DNA from: Candidatus Nesterenkonia stercoripullorum
Lineage (GTDB): Bacteria > Actinomycetota > Actinomycetes > Actinomycetales > Micrococcaceae
Assembly: GCA_019114115.1 (NCBI GenBank)
Contig: DXGD01000379.1
Span: forward strand, 1-12,732
Direction of reading: 5' to 3'
DNA: 12,732 bases
The position numbers and the translations under genes are program-made. Below, piece by piece: positions 1 to 5,569 of the stretch. Numbering within the stretch: the first letter of the stretch is position 1; each line of letters starts with the position of its first letter. The notes beneath the pieces are model-generated. The model worked only from the letters and a program-made list of their open reading frames with translations. It did no database searches and was not told where the DNA came from.

Positions 1-208
1 ATCCGAGCCCTCCTTGGGCCTCTGGGACGAGCGCTTTCAGGTAGCCGCCCTGGACCAGCTCGTCGAAGTCCTCGGCGCAGAACGTGTTCTGCGCGTCGTA
101 TCCGGCGGCGCGGTCACGGAAGCGTTCGAGCATGTTCTCGGGCAGGACCGCAGCGATCCGCGCGGTCGAGTGTGCTGGCGAGCTCGCTGGCGTGTTCGGC
201 TGTGTCAC
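1..208 (-). CDS. acyl-CoA dehydrogenase family protein, N-terminal part (runs off the left edge)
   Basis: Sixty-nine codons are open from a GTG at 208 to the edge of the window. The product carries the N-terminal pattern of acyl-CoA dehydrogenases: a charged helix (LERFRDRAAGYDAQNTF), then EDFDELVQGGYL and a VPEAQGGLG turn, matching the usual helical start of the family with its conserved 'P...GG.G' loop. These flavoenzymes oxidise acyl-CoA thioesters in the cytoplasm, but the FAD and substrate-binding parts and the catalytic base lie outside the window, so the substrate cannot be inferred. The GTG start overlaps the TGA stop of the upstream M20 peptidase gene as GTGA (205-208). This overlap fixes the start and implies translational coupling within one operon. 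Family assignment is by recognised sequence pattern only. Confidence 0.8.
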   Translation of the reverse strand, partial: MTQPNTPASSPAHSTARIAAVLPENMLERFRDRAAGYDAQNTFCAEDFDELVQGGYLKALVPEAQGGLG

Positions 209-1569
209 TGCGCCTCCAGGAACCGGTAGAGCACCCTGACGCCGAAGGCGAGCGAATCCACCGGCACGCGCTCGTCGACACCGTGGAACATGCCGGTGAA
301 GTCCAGTTCGGCGGGCAGCTGAAGCGGAGCGAAGCCGTAACCTGCGATCCCCAATGCAGACAGATGCTTGTTGTCGGTGCCGCCGCCCAGCATATAGGGC
401 AGCACGACGCCCTCGGGGTCCTCCGCGCGAAGGGCCCCGACCATATCCTCGACCAGTCGACCGGAGAATGGCACCTCGAGTGACGGCCCGCCGTTGATCA
501 GCTCGAAACTGACCTTCTCCCCTGCCAGCTCGCGCAGCGTGGCAGCGACCTTCTCGTCCTGCTCCGGCAGCGTCCGCGCGTCGACGAGCGCCTCGGCACT
601 GCCTGGGACCACGTTGTGCTTGTAGCCGGCCTCGAGCGCTGTGGGGTTCGAGGTGTTCTGCAGGGTGGCGGCGATGAACTTAGAGGTGCTGCCGGTGGCC
701 TCCAGCAACGGGCGGGGGTCGGACTCATCGAAGGGGATGCCGGTCAGCTCGGAGAGCTGCTCCATCAGGGCCCGCGTGGTCTTGGTGTACTCGATGGGCC
801 ACTCGTACTCGCCGATGCGCGCCACGGCCGCACCCAGCGTCACCACCGGGTTGTCCGACTGGACTGCCGATCCGTGGCCGGCGGTCCCCTGCGCGGTCAT
901 CTTCGTCCAGTGCAGCCCCTTCTCACCGGTCTGGATGAGGTACGCACGCTGACCCGCGATATCCGTGGAGAAACCGCCGACTTCGCTGATGGCCTCCGTG
1001 GCGCCGTCGAACATCTCGGGGTGGTTCCTGACCATCCAGTTGGCACCGTAGGTCCCGTTGTCCTCCTCATCGGCGAAGAAGGCGAAAATGATGTCCCGTT
1101 CCGGCTGCCGGCCCTCCCGCTTCATGCGCAGCAGGGCGGCAAGGATCATGGCGTCCATATCCTTCATATCGACGGCGCCGCGCCCCCAGATCATGCCGTC
1201 GACGATATCGGCGGAGAACGGATCCACCTGCCAGTCCTCCGCCTGAGCGGGGACGACGTCGAGATGCCCGTGCACCACCAGGGCACCCAGCTCAGGATTG
1301 GTGCCCTTCATGCGGGCCACTACTGAGGCGCGACGCTGCGCGGACTCGAAGATCTGCGGCTCCAGGCCAGCCTCGGTCATGATCCTGGCACAGTACTGGG
1401 CTGCTTCGCGTTCGCCATTGGCGGTGCCGTTGCCCCAGTTCTGCGTGTCGAAGCGAATCAGGTCCTGGCAGAAGGCGACGACGTCGTCCTCCGCACGGGC
1501 CGCCGGGCTGTCAGAGGCTGCGGACGCGGCAGGACGAGCGCTGTTCGAGGACGGTTCGGCTGCTGTCAT
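205..1569 (-). CDS. M20/M25/M40 family metallo-hydrolase (peptidase)
   Basis: This 454-residue protein is a cytoplasmic zinc-dependent M20-family hydrolase that probably cleaves dipeptides or N-acyl amino acids; the exact substrate is not visible. Expected family motifs are present in order: VVHGHLDVVP near residues 98-107 (first metal His and supporting Asp), WGRGAVDMKD near 128-137 (bridging Asp), FADEED near 165-170 (catalytic and metal Glu pair), a lid domain after about residue 200, and MFHGVDE near the C-terminus (last metal His). Length is normal for the family. An ATG twelve bases upstream (1581) is in frame, but its first codons form the GGAGGAG Shine-Dalgarno sequence of the ATG at 1569, so I choose 1569. 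The N-terminus up to about residue 25 is rich in Ala and Ser and looks disordered. It precedes the acyl-CoA dehydrogenase gene with a 4-base overlap. Confidence 0.9.
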   Translation of the reverse strand: MTAAEPSSNSARPAASAASDSPAARAEDDVVAFCQDLIRFDTQNWGNGTANGEREAAQYCARIMTEAGLEPQIFESAQRRASVVARMKGTNPELGALVVHGHLDVVPAQAEDWQVDPFSADIVDGMIWGRGAVDMKDMDAMILAALLRMKREGRQPERDIIFAFFADEEDNGTYGANWMVRNHPEMFDGATEAISEVGGFSTDIAGQRAYLIQTGEKGLHWTKMTAQGTAGHGSAVQSDNPVVTLGAAVARIGEYEWPIEYTKTTRALMEQLSELTGIPFDESDPRPLLEATGSTSKFIAATLQNTSNPTALEAGYKHNVVPGSAEALVDARTLPEQDEKVAATLRELAGEKVSFELINGGPSLEVPFSGRLVEDMVGALRAEDPEGVVLPYMLGGGTDNKHLSALGIAGYGFAPLQLPAELDFTGMFHGVDERVPVDSLAFGVRVLYRFLEAQ

Positions 1570-1581
1570 AGTCTCCTCCAT
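1563..1581 (-). promoter_or_regulatory. Shine-Dalgarno that decides the M20 peptidase start
   Basis: On the minus strand the sequence reads ATGGAGGAGACTATG. The GGAGGAG overlaps the upstream in-frame ATG (1581) and lies about five bases before the second ATG (1569). This is the ideal position for initiation at 1569 and makes the longer start unlikely. Confidence 0.75.
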
Positions 1582-1691
1582 AGGGTCGCCCAGGGCGCTG
1601 AGACGTCGGGGCTGAGGTGGTCGGTATGTCCACCCTACCCAGAGGAGAACAACTACGGGAGAACCCCCTGTCAGCAGGCCTGTGGGCAGGA

Positions 1692-1722
1692 TTGGTGCCG
1701 AGACTCAGAACCGTGCTAATCT
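1692..1722 (+). promoter_or_regulatory. possible promoter of tRNA-Leu
   Basis: TTGGTG at 1692-1697 and TAATCT at 1717-1722 resemble -35 and -10 elements of a housekeeping sigma factor. The spacer is 19 bases, slightly long. Transcription would start about 20 bases before the mature tRNA. Seen by eye only. Confidence 0.4.
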
Positions 1723-1750
1723 CTACAGGCGCTGCTAAAGCAGACCACCT

Positions 1751-1837
1751 GCGCGGGTGGCGGAATAGGTAGACGCGCTAGCTTGAGGTGCTAGTCCTCA
1801 TATATCGAGGGTAGGGGTTCAAGTCCCCTTCCGCGCA
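1751..1837 (+). tRNA. tRNA-Leu, anticodon GAG
   Basis: A full class II tRNA cloverleaf can be folded. The acceptor stem GCGCGGG (1751-1757) pairs with TCCGCGC (1830-1836), with one G-U at the inner end. The D stem is GCG/CGC with a GG-containing loop. The anticodon stem CTAGC/GCTAG (1778-1782 and 1790-1794) encloses TTGAGGT with anticodon GAG at 1785-1787, which reads CUC and CUU leucine codons. The long variable arm (1795-1812) has a CCTC/GAGG stem, as expected for tRNA-Leu. The T arm AGGGG/CCCCT holds TTCAAGT. The discriminator base is A at 1837. CCA is not encoded (CAG follows), so it must be added after transcription. Confidence 0.96.
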
Positions 1838-1843
1838 CAGGAC

Positions 1844-1890
1844 GAGGCCCGGAGTGCCGCTGATTCAGCGGGCGCCGGGCCTCTCTCGTT
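1844..1890 (+). terminator. hairpin terminator after tRNA-Leu, possibly bidirectional
   Basis: GAGGCCCGG (1844-1852) pairs perfectly with CCGGGCCTC (1875-1883). Inside it CCGCTGA pairs with TCAGCGG (1857-1863 and 1865-1871), giving a two-storey hairpin followed by a pyrimidine-rich TCTCTCGTT. It lies between the tRNA and the end of the convergent minus-strand gene at 1945, so it may stop transcription from both sides. Confidence 0.75.
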
Positions 1891-1944
1891 CCTGCGGGCA
1901 GGAAAGGTTGCACCCGAATGCGTCCTGGGACGAGTCCGCGGCGG

Positions 1945-2166
1945 TCAGACCTCGTGGTCGAAATTGAACCTGTCGTCGAGGAGCCTCTCAACATGCATCA
2001 GACGACGAGCCACCCTGTCCCGCTGCGCACGCAGCTCCGCGAGACTGGGTGTGCTGTCGGTGAACACCGAGTCGATGGCCATGGTCTCGAGGGTGGCAAG
2101 TCGCCTCTCGTAATGGGCCCAGGCCGTAGTCAAGTCCCCAACGCTGAGCAGATCAGTGGTAGCCAT
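1945..2166 (-). CDS. hypothetical protein, 73 aa
   Basis: A small soluble protein I do not recognise. It is charged and mostly helical in appearance, with a heptad-like C-terminal half rich in Arg, Leu and Glu (about residues 40-66), which could form a short coiled coil. There is no signal peptide, no membrane segment and no cysteine. It is likely a real gene: the ATG at 2166 is preceded by GAGGAACT, a good Shine-Dalgarno at correct spacing, and third codon positions are GC-rich like neighbouring genes. It lies downstream of the 112-aa gene on the same strand with a 140-base gap holding an inverted repeat, so it probably has its own promoter or operator. No function is proposed. Confidence 0.7.
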   Translation of the reverse strand: MATTDLLSVGDLTTAWAHYERRLATLETMAIDSVFTDSTPSLAELRAQRDRVARRLMHVERLLDDRFNFDHEV

Positions 2167-2198
2167 AGTTCCTCACTTCCGGGTTCGAAGCGTTCCAC

Positions 2199-2221
2199 TC
2201 TCAGCATAGGTACTGCTGAGA
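2199..2221. promoter_or_regulatory. 8-bp perfect inverted repeat upstream of the 73-aa gene
   Basis: TCTCAGCA (2199-2206) and TGCTGAGA (2214-2221) form a perfect inverted repeat with a 7-base centre, 33 bases before the start of the minus-strand 73-aa gene. A TATTCT on the minus strand (2224-2219) overlaps the outer arm and could be a -10 element. Either an operator or an mRNA hairpin is possible. Confidence 0.35.
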
Positions 2222-2237
2222 ATACGGCTACCCCCTG

Positions 2238-2266
2238 TTGACCCACGGAGGGTGAAGCTATATTTT
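2238..2266 (+). promoter_or_regulatory. near-consensus promoter pointing antisense into the 112-aa gene
   Basis: TTGACC (2238-2243) is followed after exactly 17 bases by TATTTT (2261-2266), with an overlapping TATATT two bases earlier. This is one of the closest matches to a housekeeping promoter in the window, yet no credible plus-strand gene follows it before 2911. Transcripts would begin near 2273 and run through the complement of the 112-aa gene at 2307-2645. Confidence 0.5.
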
Positions 2267-2306
2267 CAGCAGCCGGAGCGGAGCCCTATTCTCCCGGCGC
2301 CATCTT

Positions 2307-2645
2307 TCAGGCGGGTGCCCGGTTTCCCAGAAGGTTGTTCGACAGGATGCTCAGCACAGTGGCAGCCTCACCGGCGGGCTCTGCCCCCACCCTGTAGAAC
2401 TGCGTACTTCCTTCAACGGGGGACAAGCAGCGAGATCCAGTGGGACTCCTTTCCGCACTGTGCGCCCAGGCGACGAGCTCTTCGAGCGTGGTGAGCATGG
2501 GCCGGACGTCACCCAGGGAGCTCGCGATCCAGACCAGCTCCGGGTTGGCGGTGCTGCTGGACAGCTCAGCCAGGGCCCGGCGGGCAAGTTTGTCCCGGGC
2601 ACTGACGCAGTGCAGCATTCCTGAGGGATTTTCTGCTCGTGGCAT
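2307..2645 (-). CDS. hypothetical protein, 112 aa
   Basis: I do not recognise this protein. It has no signal peptide or membrane segment. The first 65 residues are orderly and helix-rich (RDKLARRALAELSSS, then LTTLEELVAWAHSAE), and the C-terminal third is looser. Two cysteines are far apart with no metal-site spacing. Third-position GC is high across the middle of the frame, supporting real coding. An in-frame GTG lies 24 bases upstream (2669). I prefer the ATG at 2645 because GGAGAG sits seven bases before it, while the GTG has no good ribosome binding site. Upstream is the 14-bp tandem repeat at 2717-2772. A plus-strand promoter-like sequence just beyond its 3' end would make antisense RNA. 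Confidence 0.6.
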   Translation of the reverse strand: MPRAENPSGMLHCVSARDKLARRALAELSSSTANPELVWIASSLGDVRPMLTTLEELVAWAHSAERSPTGSRCLSPVEGSTQFYRVGAEPAGEAATVLSILSNNLLGNRAPA

Positions 2646-2716
2646 GACCTGACTCTCCAATGTCTTCACTTCGCGATTTCAGGGCAGGGTTTCGGGACAC
2701 GGTCGCGGCATGGCAT

Positions 2717-2772
2717 CGCCGGTATGAGCCTGCCGGTACGAGCCTGCCGGTATGACGTTGCCGGTATGGTCG
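2717..2772. repeat. 14-bp tandem repeat, 4 copies
   Basis: Four consecutive 14-base units start at 2717, 2731, 2745 and 2759, with consensus TGCCGGTATGAGCC. The GCCGGTA core is kept in all four, and the fourth diverges at its end. The array lies between the minus-strand 112-aa gene and the plus-strand membrane-protein gene. The unit is not a multiple of three, which argues against a coding repeat. Confidence 0.85.
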
Positions 2773-2910
2773 AGATCTCTCTGCTGGGTTCCTCCGATGC
2801 CAAGGTAACTATCAGAGATGACCCTGAGGTGCCCGCGAGGCGAACAGGAGGAATCAATTCTTGGCAGGTTGGACGGCCACCGCCCGCTCTCCTCCTGGAG
2901 TATGAGATGA

Positions 2911-3099
2911 ATGTCGTCCCGAAGGCCGATCCCTGGCAGGGCGCTGATCCGTAGCGTGAGAGGCATGGAAAATCTACTGAATCTCATGGATGAACTTGGC
3001 AGAGTCTCTACCCTGGTGTTCGGCGCCATGGTGGTGACGGCGCTGGCGGTGGCATCGATCAGCGCCTATCGTCGTCGTCATCGTCGTTACGCTGTCTAA
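2911..3099 (+). CDS. small single-span membrane protein, 62 aa (or 44 aa)
   Basis: A short protein whose C-terminal half contains one clear hydrophobic segment (about STLVFGAMVVTALAVASISAY, residues 33-52) followed by a strongly basic tail RRRHRR. By the positive-inside rule the C-terminus would be cytoplasmic. I do not recognise a family. The start is uncertain. The ATG at 2911 has GGAG ten bases upstream but gives an arginine-rich N-terminus. The ATG at 2965 gives a cleaner 44-residue protein, but its GAGAGG lies only one base before the start codon. The gene ends 19 bases before the GNAT gene and probably forms an operon with it. Confidence 0.5.
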   Translation: MSSRRPIPGRALIRSVRGMENLLNLMDELGRVSTLVFGAMVVTALAVASISAYRRRHRRYAV

Positions 3100-3118
3100 T
3101 CACTGGTCAGGGGGCCTC

Positions 3119-3607
3119 ATGGACGTCGACAGCCGGATCGCTACTTCCCATGCCGAGTTCACCGTCCGCAGGGCGCGAGCCGAGGACGTTCCGGAGATCG
3201 TCGATCTGCTCATCGATGATCGTCTCGGAAAGACCCGTGAGAGCCAGGACATGGCGGCATACCACCAGGCCTTCGAGGAGATCACCGGCGATCCGCAGCA
3301 TTTCTTGGCCGTCTGCGAAGATCTCCAGGGCAGGTGCGCGGGCACTTTCCATCTCACCCTCATCCCGGGTCTGTCACGGGGCGCTACCAAGCGCCTCCAG
3401 GTGGAGTCGGTCCGTGTGGCCGCGGCAGCCCGCTGTTCTGGGTTGGGCAGCGCCATGTTTACCTGGGCGGAGAAGTTCGGCCGGGCTCATGGAGCCACAC
3501 TCCTGCAGCTGACCTCGGACAAGTCGCGTGGCGACGCCATCCGGTTCTACGAGGGCCTCGGGTTCACCGCATCCCATGAAGGTCTCAAGAAGGCCATCAG
3601 GCCGTAA
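3119..3607 (+). CDS. GNAT family N-acetyltransferase
   Basis: This 162-residue cytoplasmic protein fits a single GNAT domain, which transfers an acetyl group from acetyl-CoA to an amine of an unidentified substrate. The N-terminal VRRARAEDVPEIVDLL is the usual beta1-alpha1 start. A central segment (LQVESVRVAAAARCSGLGSAMFTWAEKFGRAHG, positions about 95-127) is motif A, with the R-x-x-G-x-G pyrophosphate loop RCSGLG. The end, AIRFYEGLGF, is the typical motif B with its conserved Tyr. Length is normal for the family. The ATG is preceded by AGGGGG five bases upstream. The substrate cannot be read from the sequence. Confidence 0.9.
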   Translation: MDVDSRIATSHAEFTVRRARAEDVPEIVDLLIDDRLGKTRESQDMAAYHQAFEEITGDPQHFLAVCEDLQGRCAGTFHLTLIPGLSRGATKRLQVESVRVAAAARCSGLGSAMFTWAEKFGRAHGATLLQLTSDKSRGDAIRFYEGLGFTASHEGLKKAIRP

Positions 3608-3637
3608 GGCATCCGGGCATAGGGCATCCGGGCGCGG
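3608..3637. repeat. 15-bp direct duplication right after the GNAT stop codon
   Basis: GGCATCCGGGC occurs at 3608-3618 and again at 3623-3633, a 15-base period that begins immediately after the TAA stop. It lies in the short gap between two convergent genes. No convincing hairpin terminator was found there. Confidence 0.7.
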
Positions 3638-3665
3638 GTTTAGCGGGGATCGAGCATAAGGAACG

Positions 3666-4427
3666 CTAGACACGCATGATGTCCACTTCGACAGCGTCGT
3701 CCCTGAGTATTCTGCGCGTCGCTTCACGGATCAGCTGCAGCAGCAGCACCGCTGAGTCCGGGGACCATTGAGGGACCGAGAAGACCGCTGAACTCTGGTA
3801 TCGAGAGGTGAAGTCTCCAGCCACTGTTCCAGCTCTTTCTTCATGACGAGTGGTACCTCGGATTTCAGAGAGCACAAAGGGTTCTATGGATGTGTACTCA
3901 GCCCACGCCCCCAGTCCTTCCGCCCACTGTGCATGAGATGTCGAGTGCCTCACGGTCACTTCTACTTCCTTCGGCACTCGCAGTGATGTTGCGATCCTGA
4001 ACTGATCAAGGCACTCCTGGATTGCGAAAGCATCGACAGTAGGGATGGCGCGCGGACAATACACACGGAGACCGCCGAATTCCCAGTGACCTAACTGGTC
4101 CACCGAACGTGCCCCGGCATGGACCAGCAGTGGCAGCGACACGCCGGACGGACGCACGGCATCGGCCCCCACCTGAAACCAGGCCAAATCACCTGCCATC
4201 CGCGGTCCGGTGAGCGACTCGTCGAAACACCACACGCCGTCGTTCAGACTGCGCAACACATCAGTGGTCGCCCACGGGGAGAAGGCCCGAACGGTACCGT
4301 AAAAACACCCGAAAGCACTTTCTGGCTCGATCTCTCCGCGACGGATCTGTTCAACAAGAGCCTGACCTAGCTCGAGCTCGCCGCACAGGGTGATGAGCAG
4401 AACATCAGTGTCGGAAATAGTCGTCAT
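3666..4427 (-). CDS. hypothetical protein, 253 aa, translationally coupled to the secreted-protein gene
   Basis: I do not recognise this protein. It has no signal peptide, no membrane segment and no obvious nucleotide-binding or catalytic motif. It looks like a compact globular protein with many aromatic residues (WFQVGAD, HWEFGGLRVYCPRA, AQWAEGLGAWAEY) and a helical C-terminus (AVLLLQLIREATRRIL). An upstream in-frame GTG (4436) would add three residues, but the ATG at 4427 overlaps the TGA of the preceding ORF as ATGA (4424-4427) and neither start has its own strong Shine-Dalgarno, so coupled initiation at 4427 is most likely. GC content and third-position GC are lower than in flanking genes, suggesting acquisition. 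Its fixed position after an exported protein suggests a shared role that I cannot name. Confidence 0.75.
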   Translation of the reverse strand: MTTISDTDVLLITLCGELELGQALVEQIRRGEIEPESAFGCFYGTVRAFSPWATTDVLRSLNDGVWCFDESLTGPRMAGDLAWFQVGADAVRPSGVSLPLLVHAGARSVDQLGHWEFGGLRVYCPRAIPTVDAFAIQECLDQFRIATSLRVPKEVEVTVRHSTSHAQWAEGLGAWAEYTSIEPFVLSEIRGTTRHEERAGTVAGDFTSRYQSSAVFSVPQWSPDSAVLLLQLIREATRRILRDDAVEVDIMRV

Positions 4428-4792
4428 GGTGAGCACTTAATAGTACGTTTTGATGTATACAATCTGTTAGGGGTGTCCAAGTAGCCAATGAGATCGACAT
4501 CCACCCAGCTTCGCCACTGCTTTTTGGCGTGCGATCGGCATGTCACTCGCGCATTGGCCCGTTTTGAAGATCCTGGGCCCAACTTCCTCACTCCAGACTT
4601 CCCCCGATCACGCCAGCCAGAGTTCGAGTTGGGCTTAACCTGCAGGTGGACTGTCACGACAGCTTTAGTGGCCCGCGTCGTCCCTTTTATCCACCAACCG
4701 TGTCCAGAAGCTTGACGGGGATGTCCCGCGCGCTTTGAAACATGTACATAGTCTCCACCAGTCTTGAACACGCCGACCCTGGCTCGGGCCAC
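4424..4792 (-). CDS. C-terminal half of a secreted protein (122 aa as an independent ORF), downstream of an in-frame stop
   Basis: This frame is the direct continuation of the 4814-5455 gene after one TAA codon. The nominal GTG start at 4792 has no ribosome binding site. The product reads as a small beta-rich domain: GDYVHVS, ASGHGWWIKG, KAVVTVHLQVK, RANARVTC, WRSWVDVDLIGYLDTPNRLYTS, with two cysteines (RVTC and IKC) placed as for a disulfide. I recall similar domains in exported actinobacterial proteins, where they follow a signal peptide and a 'YPVVADP' linker. Here the codons just after the TAA give SAYPRVARARVG, close to that linker. It has no signal peptide of its own, so it is best explained as the second half of a broken or read-through gene. 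Its TGA overlaps the ATG of the 253-aa gene. Confidence 0.6.
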   Translation of the reverse strand: MARARVGVFKTGGDYVHVSKRAGHPRQASGHGWWIKGTTRATKAVVTVHLQVKPNSNSGWRDRGKSGVRKLGPGSSKRANARVTCRSHAKKQWRSWVDVDLIGYLDTPNRLYTSKRTIKCSP

Positions 4793-4813
4793 GCGAGGAT
4801 AAGCACTTCTCGC

Positions 4814-4816
4814 TTA
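4814..4816 (-). other. in-frame TAA joining or splitting the secreted-protein ORF
   Basis: The codon order on the minus strand is GTG AGC CCC TAA GCG AGA, and the same frame stays open from 5455 to the TGA at 4424 apart from this single codon. One base change (for example to CAA, GAA or AAA) would give one protein of about 343 residues. Confidence 0.8.
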
Positions 4817-5455
4817 GGGGCTCACAACCTGCACCAAGTCGCCGTCCACATCTACGTACTTGGTAACTATGGCATTTCCATCCGCGTCATAGGCCTCTGG
4901 ATGCTCCACTACACCAATGAGCGAATCATGTTCGTAAAGCGCAACCGCTCCTGTCTGCTGTACTACAGGCGTTATTGAGCTCGGGAGATCGTACGCAAAC
5001 TGTCCTTCAGACTCAGGAGTGACCGCGATTGCCGTAAGGCCGAGTGAACCATTGTCGTAGAGCTGCATAGCGTACGTATCAGGCGAGTCTTGCGCTGGAA
5101 ATATCACCGTATTGTTCGACGTGACCACCCCCTCAGACACGGTTTCGGGATGGAGGAGACCGATCTCTAGCATGTCCTGCCCGTCAATAGTCGTTTTCGC
5201 CATCTCTGCAGGGTTGTGGGGTACAGACGTGCTTATTTCGCCTTCACGCCACGAGAGCGACTCGTTTCCGTTGACCACTCCTGCGGAAAGTTCTGAGTCA
5301 TCTTGGGAGTTATGCAGAAGAGCATCCAAATCCCCTATCTCGTCCGCCGAGGTCTCAGCGGAAGGTACTGCGACCGCTGTGAGTGGCGCAGACAAAGATA
5401 GCACTGCTGCCGCAGTGATCGTCTTGAATGTGTTGGAAAAACTCAGTGTACTCAC
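4814..5455 (-). CDS. putative secreted protein, 213 aa, probably truncated by an in-frame TAA
   Basis: The N-terminus is a signal peptide: a short polar start ending in Lys (about residue 11), a hydrophobic stretch TITAAAVLSLSAPLTAVAV, and a likely cleavage after an A-x-A-type site near residues 28-32. The mature part is acidic, lacks cysteine and appears beta-rich. It ends AYDADGNAIVTKYVDVDGDL, a pattern I recall as usually followed by a 'VVADP' linker and a second domain in exported actinobacterial proteins. That second domain lies in the same frame just past the TAA at 4814-4816. The start is the GTG at 5455, with GGGGACGG about five bases upstream; no better start exists. GC content is clearly below that of the lplA gene next to it. 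No enzymatic motif was seen; function unknown. Confidence 0.75.
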   Translation of the reverse strand: MSTLSFSNTFKTITAAAVLSLSAPLTAVAVPSAETSADEIGDLDALLHNSQDDSELSAGVVNGNESLSWREGEISTSVPHNPAEMAKTTIDGQDMLEIGLLHPETVSEGVVTSNNTVIFPAQDSPDTYAMQLYDNGSLGLTAIAVTPESEGQFAYDLPSSITPVVQQTGAVALYEHDSLIGVVEHPEAYDADGNAIVTKYVDVDGDLVQVVSP

Positions 5456-5476
5456 AAATACCGTCCCCAGGTCCTT

Positions 5477-5492
5477 GGCGCCGGCCGGCGCC
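5477..5492. promoter_or_regulatory. 16-bp perfect palindrome upstream of the secreted-protein gene
   Basis: GGCGCCGGCCGGCGCC is a perfect palindrome 21 bases before the GTG start at 5455, inside the 114-base gap between lplA and the secreted-protein gene. It could be an operator or an mRNA hairpin near the ribosome binding site, or simply a GC-rich end of the lower-GC block. No clear -35 or -10 was found around it. Confidence 0.45.
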
Positions 5493-5569
5493 GATGGAGC
5501 GACTCTAGACCAGGGGGCCTCGCGTGCACATCGCTCATACGAGGTATCTTTGTGGGCGGCGCGAAGCGC

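Noticed and set aside
616..1326. 236-codon plus-strand open frame opposite the M20 peptidase
   Set aside because: Shadow of the peptidase gene, whose metal-binding motifs are all on the minus strand.
1751..1960. Integration site of a mobile element at the tRNA-Leu 3' end
   Set aside because: No integrase, no repeated tRNA 3' end and no composition change follow the tRNA; only a terminator hairpin and a small minus-strand gene.
2717..2772. CRISPR-like array at the tandem repeats (also 8312-8381)
   Set aside because: Units are contiguous 14-mers without spacers, and no cas genes are nearby.
2724..2954. 76-codon plus-strand frame ahead of the small membrane protein
   Set aside because: It starts inside the 14-bp repeat and has no ribosome binding site at either ATG (2724, 2766). 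Third-position composition is only moderate and no pattern was recognised. It ends eleven bases before the 2965 ATG, so a real coupled gene is not fully excluded.
4793..4813. Stem-loop directly after the in-frame TAA as a read-through or terminator signal
   Set aside because: On the transcribed strand it reduces to a 5-bp GCGAG/CTCGC stem with an 11-base loop and a mismatch, with no T run; too weak to claim a function.
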